From Opitutia bacterium (GTDB lineage Bacteria > Verrucomicrobiota > Verrucomicrobiia > Opitutales > Coraliomargaritaceae): a stretch of DNA of 64,000 nucleotides. Position 1 is the first letter of the stretch. The number at the start of each line of letters is the position of its first letter. Shown in pieces: positions 10,929-19,998 of this stretch. The notes under the pieces were generated by a model, which saw nothing but the letters and a program-made list of their open reading frames with translations, searched no databases and had not been told where the DNA came from. The stretch spans positions 22,149 to 86,148 of the forward strand of contig JAQXBA010000173.1 of assembly GCA_029252625.1 (NCBI GenBank), given 5' to 3'. Made by a program: the position numbers and the translations under genes.

Positions 10929-11849
10929 TTACTTGCCAAAGAAAGAGAGCACGAAATCTGCAAAGTAGGCATCCACATACTGGTCAAAGCCGAGAAAATA
11001 AACCAAGCCACCCACTGCCAGCATTGGGCCGAAAGGTACTTGTGACCCAAACGCCACTGGCTCCTCACTCTCTTCTGCGGCCTCGCTCTCACCAGTGCCG
11101 ACGCCCTGCTTCCAGCCAAAGATTCGTCCCAGCAGCAGCACTGGCAGCAAAATGAGCGTGCCGATAAAGGCGCCGCCAAACATGGCAAACACTGCGCCCT
11201 GCCAACCACAGAATGCGCCAATGAAGCCGACAAATTTAACATCGCCCTCTCCCATCGCTGGCTTGCGAAAAACGATCTCGCCGAGCACCGCGATCCAATA
11301 CACCAGTCCCGATCCAATCAACGCGCCGATGATTGAGTGCACGCCGGACTCAATATTTTGCATGATCGCTTGGCCCTCTACGTCTTGCAATGACGGAAAT
11401 AAAATCGACAGCACCACACCAATCAGCATGCCACCGATAGAGAAACGATCTGGTATAATCATATAATCCAAATCGATAAAAGTCGAACAGATCAAAAACG
11501 CAATAAACAGGAAGCCAATAATTGCGATAAGCGGTGAATGTATCACCCACGAAGCATAAAATAGGGCACCTGTAAGCAATTCGATTGCTGGATAGCGCAC
11601 ACTGAATTTTTCGCCACAGCAACTCGCTCGCCCACGCAGAAACAACCAAGTTAAAATCGGGATATTATGATACCATGCAATTGGCTCCCCGCAGGCACAG
11701 GTCGAGCCGGGAAAGACCACGGAACGTTCCGCAGGTATACGATAGATACAAACGTTCAAAAAACTCCCGACAATCGCTCCAAAAATGAAACTAAAGGCCG
11801 CGAATAACCAAGGGTAGTCGGCGTTAATATAGGTAAGAGTCTCAAGCAT
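10929..11849 (-). CDS. pilD: Prepilin peptidase / N-methyltransferase (type IV leader peptidase)
   Basis: This inner-membrane aspartyl protease cleaves the leader of type IV prepilins or pseudopilins and methylates the new N terminus. The 306-residue protein has the GSFLNVCIYRIP motif near residue 29, both catalytic aspartate sites (FIDLDYMIIPD near 125-134 and GEGD at 200-203) and about eight hydrophobic segments. The zinc-binding cysteine pairs of the methylase loop are compressed, with C51 and C53 (CAC) and C77-C78 (CC) in place of the usual two CxxC pairs. ATG at 11849 is preferred to an in-frame GTG at 11852; either overlaps the end of aroE. No pilin gene is in the window. Confidence 0.93.
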   Translation of the reverse strand: MLETLTYINADYPWLFAAFSFIFGAIVGSFLNVCIYRIPAERSVVFPGSTCACGEPIAWYHNIPILTWLFLRGRASCCGEKFSVRYPAIELLTGALFYASWVIHSPLIAIIGFLFIAFLICSTFIDLDYMIIPDRFSIGGMLIGVVLSILFPSLQDVEGQAIMQNIESGVHSIIGALIGSGLVYWIAVLGEIVFRKPAMGEGDVKFVGFIGAFCGWQGAVFAMFGGAFIGTLILLPVLLLGRIFGWKQGVGTGESEAAEESEEPVAFGSQVPFGPMLAVGGLVYFLGFDQYVDAYFADFVLSFFGK

Positions 11850-12765
11850 CACGGGGCGGAAGTTTCAAAGAATGACAGGCTGCAGTCATCATCGCATGGG
11901 CATCAACTTTACTGTGCGACCAGAGTTCCAATGAGCGTGCCCCTTGATGGACCAGCATCGATAGCCCATTTGCAATCGGCAGCGCTCGTGCACTGGATTG
12001 CTCTAGTAACGCAGTCTTCGTTGGATTATAAATCATATCATAAACTTTCCAACCTGCAGGCAGTTGTTCCGCGTCGATTGGTGCCGGATCACCAGCTTGC
12101 AGGCCTAGAGATGTCGCGTTGACCACTACACCACACTCCGGCAAGTCTTGCGGCAATTTATTTAAGGCAAAAGTCTGTGTCAGCGTGCTGCCCGACACTC
12201 CGCCAAGCACTGCCAGCAGATCCTGTAAGCGCTCGGGCGAACGATTGCCGACAAACAACTGCGCACAACCGGAGAGTATACACTGCACCGCAGCGGCTCG
12301 TGCCGCGCCACCAGAACCGAGCAAAATTACATTGGCATCTTTCAGCGCGACCCCCAGGTCCAACTCCAGACCACGCGATAAGCCGTAGCCGTCAGTATTA
12401 AAACCATCATAGCCGAGTTCATCCCAAACTAGTGTATTTACCGCCCCCATACTGTTCGCATCAGCAGAGACGCCTTGAATCAAATCCAACGCCTGCACCT
12501 TATGCGGAATTGTCAGATTCAATCCCAAAAAGCACCGCTGATGAAACAACGCTAATGCCTGAGCAAAATCCTCGGGTGCAATATCGAAGCGATAATAGGC
12601 CCAATCGATAAAACGCGAATCCGTCTCTCTCAACTTTGCCAACGCCGCATTGTGCATCGCCGGGCTGACTGAATGCTGGATCGGATGGCCGATCACAGCC
12701 AGCGGAGTGCCACTAAATTCGGTCGCTTCAAGATCCCTAAGGGTATAAGTTTTGTCGGTATTCAC
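11842..12765 (-). CDS. aroE: Shikimate dehydrogenase (NADP+)
   Basis: AroE reduces 3-dehydroshikimate to shikimate in aromatic amino acid synthesis. The 307-residue protein has the substrate-binding SVSPAMHNAAL segment near residue 32, LTIPHK with the catalytic lysine near 82, GAVNTLV and GFNTDGYG, the nucleotide loop GSGGAARAA near 150, and DMIYNPTKTALL and GLSMLVHQGARS near the end. The start codon is GTG at 12765. Its TGA overlaps the prepilin peptidase start by eight bases, so the two genes are translationally coupled. Confidence 0.95.
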   Translation of the reverse strand: MNTDKTYTLRDLEATEFSGTPLAVIGHPIQHSVSPAMHNAALAKLRETDSRFIDWAYYRFDIAPEDFAQALALFHQRCFLGLNLTIPHKVQALDLIQGVSADANSMGAVNTLVWDELGYDGFNTDGYGLSRGLELDLGVALKDANVILLGSGGAARAAAVQCILSGCAQLFVGNRSPERLQDLLAVLGGVSGSTLTQTFALNKLPQDLPECGVVVNATSLGLQAGDPAPIDAEQLPAGWKVYDMIYNPTKTALLEQSSARALPIANGLSMLVHQGARSLELWSHSKVDAHAMMTAACHSLKLPPRDA

Positions 12766-13017
12766 TGCCTAGTTATAAGGATTAGAGTATGGACTTAAAT
12801 CAGTATCGCAAATAGATACGAGCCGATTCCATCGGCAAGACAGGAAAATATTTTAGTATACGGAAAGCACCTTAAATAACCGGTACACTACCAGCTCCAG
12901 CAATGTTCGCGGGGTCAACCCGCTCGCTACTCTCATCTCTTGCTCTAGCGACTAGCTTTACGCGAGGAGCACCTTAGCGCGCTGCTCAAGATAAATCCTG
13001 CGCACCGCGCATGTCGA

Positions 13018-13713
13018 CTAACCAGAGCGTGCCCCATACAGCGCAGAACCAACACGAATCTGCGTCGAACCTGCGGCAATTGCCACTTCAAGATCACCAG
13101 TCATGCCCATCGAAAGCTCAGCCAACGGCAGCTTGTACTCGGCTGAGAGCCGATCACGCAGATCACGCAAGCCCTCGAACGCCGCCTTCGCCACATCGAG
13201 ATCATCGTCGAGTGGCGCAATCGTCATCAAGCCGTCGACTTGTAAAAATTCAGCCGCGACAGCTGTCTCCAGCGCCGTCTTCATTTCGCCGATACTGAAA
13301 CCGTGCTTATTGGGATCGGCACCGGTATTGCATTGTAACAAAATGGAGAGCGTTTTCCCAGCCTGCTCAGCACAGCGATTGAGGCGATTTAACAACTTCA
13401 ATGAATCCACTGATTGCACTCTATCAAACATCGCCACCGCGTCTTTTGCTTTATTCGACTGTAAATGGCCGATTAACTCCCAACGCAGCTCACCCATGCA
13501 ATGAGCATGCTTCTCGCTCGCTTCTTGCACGCGATTTTCCCCCACTGCTGCCAAACCAGCACGAACTGCAAACAACACCGCATCCACAGGATGGTTTTTG
13601 GTGACGGGTAGCAGTTGTACACTGTCGACCGCGCGGCCCACACCGACACAAGCAGTGTGAATACGGCTTTTGACCTGTTTTAAATTACTTTCAAAGGCTT
13701 CAAAGGAAATCAT
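13018..13713 (-). CDS. yggS: YggS-family pyridoxal phosphate homeostasis protein
   Basis: This 231-residue fold-type III protein (PROSC family) binds PLP and helps keep vitamin B6 in balance. Visible motifs are LLPVTKNHP with the PLP lysine near residue 38, VGENRVQEA near 57, WELIGHLQSNKAK near 78, and the end motif LSMGMTGDLEVAIAAGSTQIRVG. It is divergent from a LysR-type regulator 93 bases away. In many bacteria yggS sits near pilus or division genes; here the closest such gene is the prepilin peptidase 1.2 kb downstream. Confidence 0.95.
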   Translation of the reverse strand: MISFEAFESNLKQVKSRIHTACVGVGRAVDSVQLLPVTKNHPVDAVLFAVRAGLAAVGENRVQEASEKHAHCMGELRWELIGHLQSNKAKDAVAMFDRVQSVDSLKLLNRLNRCAEQAGKTLSILLQCNTGADPNKHGFSIGEMKTALETAVAAEFLQVDGLMTIAPLDDDLDVAKAAFEGLRDLRDRLSAEYKLPLAELSMGMTGDLEVAIAAGSTQIRVGSALYGARSG

Positions 13714-13806
13714 AGTCTATAAGCTGAGATATTAAGCTTTATATTTAAAATAAGAAAAACTGCTTATGATGTTGCAGTATCATTAGGTGAATTTATATCT
13801 AATAAC

Positions 13807-14739
13807 ATGCATATTGAAAACTTTAAGATTTTTTCCGATCTTGTGGAGAGTGAAAGTTTCTCACGCGCTGCAAAACTTAACGGAATCACACAATCTGCCG
13901 TAAGCCAACAACTACGTGCAATGGAAAAGCATTTCAGCATACTTATTGTTGATCGCAGCCAGAAGCAATTTCGCCTTACACGCGAAGGTCAAAAACTCTA
14001 CGAATCAGCTAAGGAGATTCTCTACCTGTACGATAAGCTCTCCAGTGAGTTGCAAGAGATGAAGAAAGTCATCAGCGGCACGATCCACATTTCCACTGTA
14101 TATAGTATTGGTTTACATGAGTTACCACCCTACGTAAAAGTCTTTTTAGCCAAATTTCCAGAAGTGAATATCCGCGTAGAGTATCGCCGTGCCAACATGG
14201 TATACGAAGACATTCTAACCAATTCCATCGACTTGGGTTTAGTCGCATATCCACAGAAACACAAGCAACTGGAAGTGCTACCCTTTCACGACGATATTTT
14301 GGTTTTGGTCGTCAGCCCCGAACATCCCTTCGCGCAGCGCAACAGCATCGACATTCAAGATGTCACTGGTCAAAAATTTATTGGTTTCGAACCAGACATT
14401 CCTACTCGTAAGGCAACCGACATTATCTTTAGGGAAGCTAACATCGAAGCTGAACCTGTAATGGAATTCGACAACGTCGAAACTGTGAAGCGCGCTGTTG
14501 AAATCAACGCCGGCATCGCAATCCTGCCGCAAACGACCGTCATTCGGGAAGAGGCGCAAGGTTTGCTCAAGGTGCTCAAATTCAACAACCAGACCTACAA
14601 ACGGCCACTGGCATTGATACATCGTAAGGGCCGAGTGCTCACTCCAGCGATCAAGAAGTTGATCGATCTACTGACTTCGAAAGATCTCAACCGTCTCGAA
14701 GAGCTAGAGGAAACAGTGGTCAACGCAGGCAAAGAGTAA
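13807..14739 (+). CDS. LysR-family transcriptional regulator
   Basis: The 310-residue protein has an N-terminal winged helix-turn-helix (residues 1-60, with SFSRAAKLNGITQSAVSQQL) and a periplasmic-binding-like effector domain from about residue 90, most like the CysL/CbbR branch. It is divergent from yggS and is followed by a strong terminator, so it is a single-gene transcript. The LysR rule of thumb would point to the yggS promoter as a target, but no effector or target is visible. The 93-base AT-rich space before it should hold its operator. Confidence 0.93.
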   Translation: MHIENFKIFSDLVESESFSRAAKLNGITQSAVSQQLRAMEKHFSILIVDRSQKQFRLTREGQKLYESAKEILYLYDKLSSELQEMKKVISGTIHISTVYSIGLHELPPYVKVFLAKFPEVNIRVEYRRANMVYEDILTNSIDLGLVAYPQKHKQLEVLPFHDDILVLVVSPEHPFAQRNSIDIQDVTGQKFIGFEPDIPTRKATDIIFREANIEAEPVMEFDNVETVKRAVEINAGIAILPQTTVIREEAQGLLKVLKFNNQTYKRPLALIHRKGRVLTPAIKKLIDLLTSKDLNRLEELEETVVNAGKE

Positions 14740-14763
14740 GTCTACACATTAGTCTTTTTAAAC

Positions 14764-14792
14764 AGCGAATGTTACCCAGCATTCGCTTTTTT
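14764..14792 (+). terminator. Rho-independent terminator after the LysR gene
   Basis: A perfect 8-bp stem AGCGAATG/CATTCGCT with an eight-base loop is followed by a run of T, 25 bases after the LysR stop codon. Confidence 0.9.
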
Positions 14793-14900
14793 GTACGCTG
14801 AACGCACACACAAATAAAATGCAGAACAGACCGCGCGATGCTTGCAGTAATTCGCGAGGAACTTTTACTCGCAGCTGATGGACTCCACACTATACGAATT

Positions 14901-17900
14901 ATGAAGCTTTTTTACATCTTAGCCAGCACTTACACATTTGCGCTCTGTTCTGTCCTATCGGCCCTCCCACAAGGGATTGAACACATTCAGACACTCGATG
15001 GCATACAAGAATATCGCCTCAGCGATAATGGGCTACGCGTGCTACTCATGCCTAACTCAGGCCTGCCGGTCACGACCGTGATGGTCACCTACAAAGTTGG
15101 CGCGCGCAATGAAGTGGCTGGCACCACTGGCGCGACTCATATTTTGGAACACATGATGTTCAAAGGCACCGAGCGCTTTAATAGCAGTGACGGCTCAGAC
15201 TATTCCAGTGAAATGGAACGTATTGGCGCGCGCTCAAATGCCACCACCTATTTTGACCGCACCAACTATTACGCGACGCTCCCGAGCGAATATGTCGCAT
15301 ACGCCATCGAGCTAGAGGCCGACCGTATGCGCAATCTACGCATCAGCGAAGCAGATCTAGCCGCTGAAATGACTGTCGTGCGCAACGAATACGAACGCGG
15401 TGAGAACAGTCCCGTCAGCACCTTGATTAAAGAAGTCTATGCAGCTGCCTTCGTCGCCCACCCTTACACACATCCGACCATCGGCTGGCGCTCAGACATT
15501 GAGAGTACTTCTCCCGAAAAGTTGCGGGCTTTTTACAATGCCTTTTATTGGCCCGAAAATGCCGTGCTGACCGTGATCGGCGGCTTTGACACTGATGCCA
15601 CTCTTGAAGCCGTGCAGCAATTTTACGGTGCGGTGCCCAAAGCACCTAACTCAATCCCGGTGGTTGAAACCACCGAGCCCAAGCAACTCGGCCCCCGTCG
15701 GCTGATTATTGAACGCAGCGGCCAAGTCGGCGTCGTGATGACAGCATTCAAAGCACCTGCTGGCACCCACCAAGACTGGGCAGCGCTCGCTCTGATTGAG
15801 CAAATCGTCGGTGCCGACAAAACCGGCCGCCTCTATCGCGCGCTGGAAGACCAAGGCAAGGCCAGTTCCACCTTCACTTACGCGCCACAACTCCGCGACC
15901 CTGGCCTCTTTATACTCGGCGCTTATTTAACCGCTGAGGCCACGCACGAAGAAACCGAAGCAATCATCCTAAATGAGATCAAAAAATTAATTGGTGGTGG
16001 CGTCACCGCAGACGAACTCGTGCGCGCCAAATCCGTCATTCAAGCCAACACCGTTTACGGGCGCGATGGCCCCTATGCGATTGCCAATCAAATCAACGAA
16101 GCGATCGCGATGGGTGATTGGACCAACTACGTCAACCTCCCGAAAGTAATTCAAACTGTAACTGCCGAAGAGATCAAACGCGTCGCCGCCAAATATTTCG
16201 TGCGCAATCATAGCACCACTGGCTGGTTTGTCCCACAGCAATCGAGCACCGTCGCGCAACTCACCCATAGCTCACATGGGCCCCAGTACTTTCGCGATCC
16301 TGCCGTTTTCGGCCCTAGCCACAACGCCCCCGAAATAAGCGTTAACGCCAGTACAAACGAAGCACCACTAGTCGATTTCTCAAGCCACATGCAGCGTGCC
16401 AATATCGCTGGTATCGAGATTATCGCCATCGACATGCCAATCGACGACGTCGTCTCTTTTGTCGGTAGCTTTGCCGCGGGCGAGACACTCAGCCCAGTCG
16501 ATGCACCTACGCTCGCTGGCCTGACCGCCTTGATGCTCGACAAAGGCACCAAGCGCAACCACCGCTTTGCCATCGCCGAGCGCCTTGACACCCTAGGCGC
16601 AGACATCGGATTCTCTGCGAGCGCACATAGTCTCGGCTTTGCAGGTAAATTCCTGCGCGAGGATGCTGGTGCAGTCATGGCCCTACTCGCCGAACAATTG
16701 CGCGAACCAGCATTCGATCCCGGGGTACTCGAAACCTTGAAGAGCCGCCAGAGCGCAGGGCTACTGCAAGCCATCGACAACCCTGACTACAGAGCCAACG
16801 CGCAAGTCGCACGCTTGCTTTACCCGAAAGGCCACCCGAATTACTCCGCCAAAATCGATGTGCTGCTCGAAGATCTAAAGGTCACCACCATATCAGACAT
16901 CGCGCAGTTTCATTCTGATCACTACGGTCCGCAGTCGATGCAATTGGTTTTCGCGGGCGATATTGACTTCGAGCAACTCACCGCCGCAGTCGAATTTGCC
17001 TTCGACGGATGGAGCGGAGGCGTGAACTACCCGACCGAGCTCCCTGCGCAATTGAAAAAAAATCAACAAGAGAAACGTATCTATATTAACGATAAGACCA
17101 GTGTCGCAGTGCGCTATGCACAAAACACTGGCATCCAACGCACCGACGACGACTACATCCCGTTCATGCTCGGCAACTACATCCTCGGCGGCAGCTTCAA
17201 CTCCCGCCTCATGCAAGCAGTGCGCAAGAAGCAAGGCCTCACTTATAGCATCCGATCCGGCCACACGGGCGACATCCTCACCCCGGGCAATTGGAGCCTC
17301 AGCGCCAGCTTTTCGCCCGCCCTGCTCGATCAAGGTCTCGCCGCGACCGAGTCCGTCTTTAACCAATGGTATGAGCAAGGCGTCAGCGAAGACGAAGTGC
17401 AAAAAGCGATCGACACGCTCTCCGGCGGCTACCTCGTCGGACTCTCCACTACTGGCAGCGTTGCTGGGCAAGTGCTCAGTTTCGTGCAGAGAGGCTTCGC
17501 CCCCGAGTATATCGACCAATATCCGAAACACCTCCAAGCCGTCACCGCAAAGCAAGTCAACCGCACCATCCGCCAACATTTAAAGCCACAGCAGCACACG
17601 CTCGTCGTCGCGGGCTCACTCGACAAGCCACAAGAAACTGAGCCTGCCAGCATACTGCAACAACAAGACATCTCCATCCGCCTCGATACTCCCGATGCCG
17701 GCTGGAGCATCGAAATCGAAAAAGTCTATCGCACCAGCGAAAGTCTGGTCGTGATCGCACAGCTTCAGCACAGTGGCGATATCGCTGCCGCCGTCATCAG
17801 CACCGTATCTGACAGCGTCAGCATTCCTCGCACCGACCAAGCACTACCGTTGCGTCACTACATCCTCGGTAAAAAATGGGATTGGGGTGTTACACCCGAT

Positions 17901-17972
17901 TACACATTCATTGACTCGATGGACACCTTCGGTGCCGCACTTGATAGAGCTGAAATAATCTACGAAAAATAA
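14901..17972 (+). CDS. Exported M16-family zinc protease, two-half fused form
   Basis: This 1023-residue protein begins with a signal peptide (MKLFYILASTYTFALCSVLSA) and contains two M16 protease halves in one chain, as in pitrilysin-type enzymes. The N-terminal half has the inverted zinc motif HILEH at residues 80-84, with the downstream glutamate in RNEYERGEN; the C-terminal half (from about residue 510) lacks the motif and is the inactive partner that closes the chamber. ATG at 14901 is chosen over 14838 because it starts the signal peptide. It should digest peptides in the periplasm. No partner gene is evident nearby. Confidence 0.93.
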   Translation: MKLFYILASTYTFALCSVLSALPQGIEHIQTLDGIQEYRLSDNGLRVLLMPNSGLPVTTVMVTYKVGARNEVAGTTGATHILEHMMFKGTERFNSSDGSDYSSEMERIGARSNATTYFDRTNYYATLPSEYVAYAIELEADRMRNLRISEADLAAEMTVVRNEYERGENSPVSTLIKEVYAAAFVAHPYTHPTIGWRSDIESTSPEKLRAFYNAFYWPENAVLTVIGGFDTDATLEAVQQFYGAVPKAPNSIPVVETTEPKQLGPRRLIIERSGQVGVVMTAFKAPAGTHQDWAALALIEQIVGADKTGRLYRALEDQGKASSTFTYAPQLRDPGLFILGAYLTAEATHEETEAIILNEIKKLIGGGVTADELVRAKSVIQANTVYGRDGPYAIANQINEAIAMGDWTNYVNLPKVIQTVTAEEIKRVAAKYFVRNHSTTGWFVPQQSSTVAQLTHSSHGPQYFRDPAVFGPSHNAPEISVNASTNEAPLVDFSSHMQRANIAGIEIIAIDMPIDDVVSFVGSFAAGETLSPVDAPTLAGLTALMLDKGTKRNHRFAIAERLDTLGADIGFSASAHSLGFAGKFLREDAGAVMALLAEQLREPAFDPGVLETLKSRQSAGLLQAIDNPDYRANAQVARLLYPKGHPNYSAKIDVLLEDLKVTTISDIAQFHSDHYGPQSMQLVFAGDIDFEQLTAAVEFAFDGWSGGVNYPTELPAQLKKNQQEKRIYINDKTSVAVRYAQNTGIQRTDDDYIPFMLGNYILGGSFNSRLMQAVRKKQGLTYSIRSGHTGDILTPGNWSLSASFSPALLDQGLAATESVFNQWYEQGVSEDEVQKAIDTLSGGYLVGLSTTGSVAGQVLSFVQRGFAPEYIDQYPKHLQAVTAKQVNRTIRQHLKPQQHTLVVAGSLDKPQETEPASILQQQDISIRLDTPDAGWSIEIEKVYRTSESLVVIAQLQHSGDIAAAVISTVSDSVSIPRTDQALPLRHYILGKKWDWGVTPDYTFIDSMDTFGAALDRAEIIYEK

Positions 17973-18068
17973 ATTCGCGTACTTTTCGATTGCCCGACAC
18001 CACAATTCCTCACGTGATAACGAACTTTTAAATCTGCACATTCTCACACTCTCCACAGTTTTTCTACC

Positions 18069-18518
18069 ATGCCTAAAATCGACATCGAAACCCTCAAATT
18101 CATTCTGCAACGCAACGAACCCGACATTCGCAAGATCGCTGGTATCATGCAGGAGATCGAACTGGAGCTCAAGGCTGAGGAAGAAGAAAAAGCCCTGCGC
18201 CCGCCGGCAGTAAAGAAGCAAAACGTCCTGCTAGTCTCCGACCCTGATGGCTCACTAAAAGAGAAAGACATCGTCGGCTGGATCGCACAAATCCCCGAAG
18301 ACGACGACATCGCCACCACCGCTGGCCGTATCCACAGCGCTGCACACGAATTTAACACCACGCCCAAAGGCATTCGTATGCCCGTCGAAACAATCGGTGA
18401 GGCTTGCGAAGTCATCTCCGCAAAATTCTTCAAAGAGCAAAATGTATGGGTCAAATCCAAGACCCCACTGCTCATCATCCCAGTCGAGAACAAGATCCCG
18501 ACCGACAGCGAGGAGTAA
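18069..18518 (+). CDS. Small protein of unknown function
   Basis: A 149-residue soluble protein that I do not recognise. Residues 1-60 are helical and strongly charged (ELELKAEEEEKA), and the rest looks like a mixed alpha/beta domain with LLIIPVENKIP at the end. Codon use fits its neighbours and the frame is clean, so it is likely a real gene. It sits alone between the M16 protease and sodN, with 96 and 131 bases on either side. Confidence 0.7.
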   Translation: MPKIDIETLKFILQRNEPDIRKIAGIMQEIELELKAEEEEKALRPPAVKKQNVLLVSDPDGSLKEKDIVGWIAQIPEDDDIATTAGRIHSAAHEFNTTPKGIRMPVETIGEACEVISAKFFKEQNVWVKSKTPLLIIPVENKIPTDSEE

Positions 18519-18526
18519 TTTAAATC

Positions 18527-18553
18527 AAAGTACCCGCAACGGTCGCTTTTTTT
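18527..18553 (+). terminator. Imperfect terminator-like hairpin
   Basis: AAAG-T-ACC, a CGCAAC loop and GGT-CG-CTTT followed by more T form a broken stem just after the stop at 18518. It is weaker than the other terminators in the window. Confidence 0.35.
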
Positions 18554-18649
18554 ATATTCAGGGCTTTGCTGGCGAGTAATACAACTGAGCTCGACCAGCA
18601 ACTCTCACACTAGCCTAGGTACAAAAAACACCATACACGATTCAGCACG

Positions 18650-19114
18650 ATGAACATATTAAAAATAGCCTCGCTTGCATTTACACTTTTTCTAGCAAGC
18701 ACACCGTTTACTGCCACTCAATCAGCTGTGGCCCACTGCCAAGTGCCGTGCGGGATCTACAACGATAGCGCCCGCGTGCAAAGTATGCTCGAAGACGCCG
18801 CTACCATAGTCAAAGCCACCACCATGCTGGCCGAGCTCGCGGGCAAGACCGATGCGCAATCGCTCAACCAATCCACACGCTGGGTGATGAACAAAGAGCA
18901 GCACGCGCAAAGCATCATCACCACCATCAGCGATTACTACCTCACGCAGCGCGTCAAGCCGAGCCAAGCCGACTATACAGAGCGCCTGATCAAGCATCAC
19001 GCGGTGATCTTGGCTGCCATGAAGGCAAAGCAAAATGCCGATGCAGCACACGCCACCGCTCTAACCGACAGCATCAAAGCACTCAGCGCCTACTACCCAG
19101 GGCACGTGCACTAA
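18650..19114 (+). CDS. sodN: Nickel superoxide dismutase with Sec signal peptide
   Basis: Ni-SOD turns superoxide into oxygen and hydrogen peroxide. The nickel hook HCQVPCGIY is at residues 29-37 of 154; the mature enzyme of other bacteria starts exactly at this histidine, whose free amino group binds nickel. Here the hook is preceded by a signal peptide (residues 1-28) ending SAVA, so ordinary signal peptidase cleavage after Ala28 would expose His1 and leave a mature chain of 126 residues, close to the family's 117 or so. No SodX-type maturation protease is adjacent. The gene converges on a DtxR/MntR-type metal regulator four bases away. It should act in the periplasm or outside the cell. 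Confidence 0.93.
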   Translation: MNILKIASLAFTLFLASTPFTATQSAVAHCQVPCGIYNDSARVQSMLEDAATIVKATTMLAELAGKTDAQSLNQSTRWVMNKEQHAQSIITTISDYYLTQRVKPSQADYTERLIKHHAVILAAMKAKQNADAAHATALTDSIKALSAYYPGHVH

Positions 19115-19117
19115 TGA

Positions 19118-19783
19118 CTAGCTGCTGCGCACCAACACTTTAGCCGCAGCGCCCAAGCCCAAGGTTAGGCTCTCACTCGCTGGCCCGACTTCGAGACGCA
19201 CAGATTCGGAGCTCAAGTTGCACTCTACCACGCGCAAGGACACACCGAGATTGAGCCCGGCACTGGCAATGTATTGCAAAAAGTCAGGGTCTTGGTCGGT
19301 AATACGCGCAACCAACAGCGGCGTATTTAAGCAGCACGCCACCAAGCTCTCTGAATTGCCGTGCAATAACTCACCGGCTGCTGAGGGGATCGGGTCTCCA
19401 TGTGGGTCCTCCGTAGGATGCCCTAGATATTGATCGATCCGCTCCAGTAATAAATCCGAAACCACATGCTCCAAGCACTCGGCCTCTGCATGTACCTCGG
19501 ACCAATCAAAGCCAAGCACCTCGACTAGAAATTGCTCAATCAAACGATGCCGCCGCAACACATGCAGCGCCAGTTTGCGGCCATGCTCCGTCAAATGGAC
19601 CCCGACCCGCGGCGCATAATCGACTAAACCGGCATCGGCCAATGCCTTGACCATAGTGGTCGCAGTGCCTGCAACGACTCCCAAGGCTTCAGCAACACTG
19701 CCCATTGAGACCTGATCCTTGCCCATTTTTTCAGCAACAAGGTAAATGTGTTTAATGTAATCTTCGACGGTAGAACTGGCCAT
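19118..19783 (-). CDS. DtxR/MntR-family metal-dependent regulator
   Basis: The 221-residue protein has the DtxR helix-turn-helix at the start (EDYIKHIYLVAEK, then LGVVAGTATTMVKALADAGLV), the metal-binding and dimerisation domain (RRHRLIEQFLVEVLGF, HAEAECLEHVVSD) and an SH3-like FeoA domain at the end. The frame is open to a GTG at 19837, but ATG at 19783 places the helix-turn-helix at the normal distance. It is divergent from a metal-efflux type permease and convergent with sodN, which suggests control of manganese, iron or nickel homeostasis. The metal cannot be told from the sequence. Confidence 0.92.
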   Translation of the reverse strand: MASSTVEDYIKHIYLVAEKMGKDQVSMGSVAEALGVVAGTATTMVKALADAGLVDYAPRVGVHLTEHGRKLALHVLRRHRLIEQFLVEVLGFDWSEVHAEAECLEHVVSDLLLERIDQYLGHPTEDPHGDPIPSAAGELLHGNSESLVACCLNTPLLVARITDQDPDFLQYIASAGLNLGVSLRVVECNLSSESVRLEVGPASESLTLGLGAAAKVLVRSS

Positions 19784-19998
19784 GTGTCGCACACGATCAC
19801 TTCTAGAGCCTAAAACGCCAAGATCATTTTTAAACACTCTTGATTGTTTATGCTGGCTACAGCGCCTTGCCGATTATCCGCGGCAGCTCCCTCACGTAAA
19901 CAGCAGACGCATGACTATCTCCGCACTAGGTATTAATTCTCCATATCAGGCTGGCGAAACGACTATTTGGCGACTAAGCTTTGCTATTTTTGTTAAGC

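Noticed and set aside
12766..13017. Possible small gene between aroE and yggS
   Set aside because: No convincing frame was seen; only a short GCGGG/CCCGC hairpin near 12908-12925.
16893..17579. A 228-codon reverse frame within the M16 protease gene
   Set aside because: It lies wholly inside a clear protease gene, with no recognisable product or start site.
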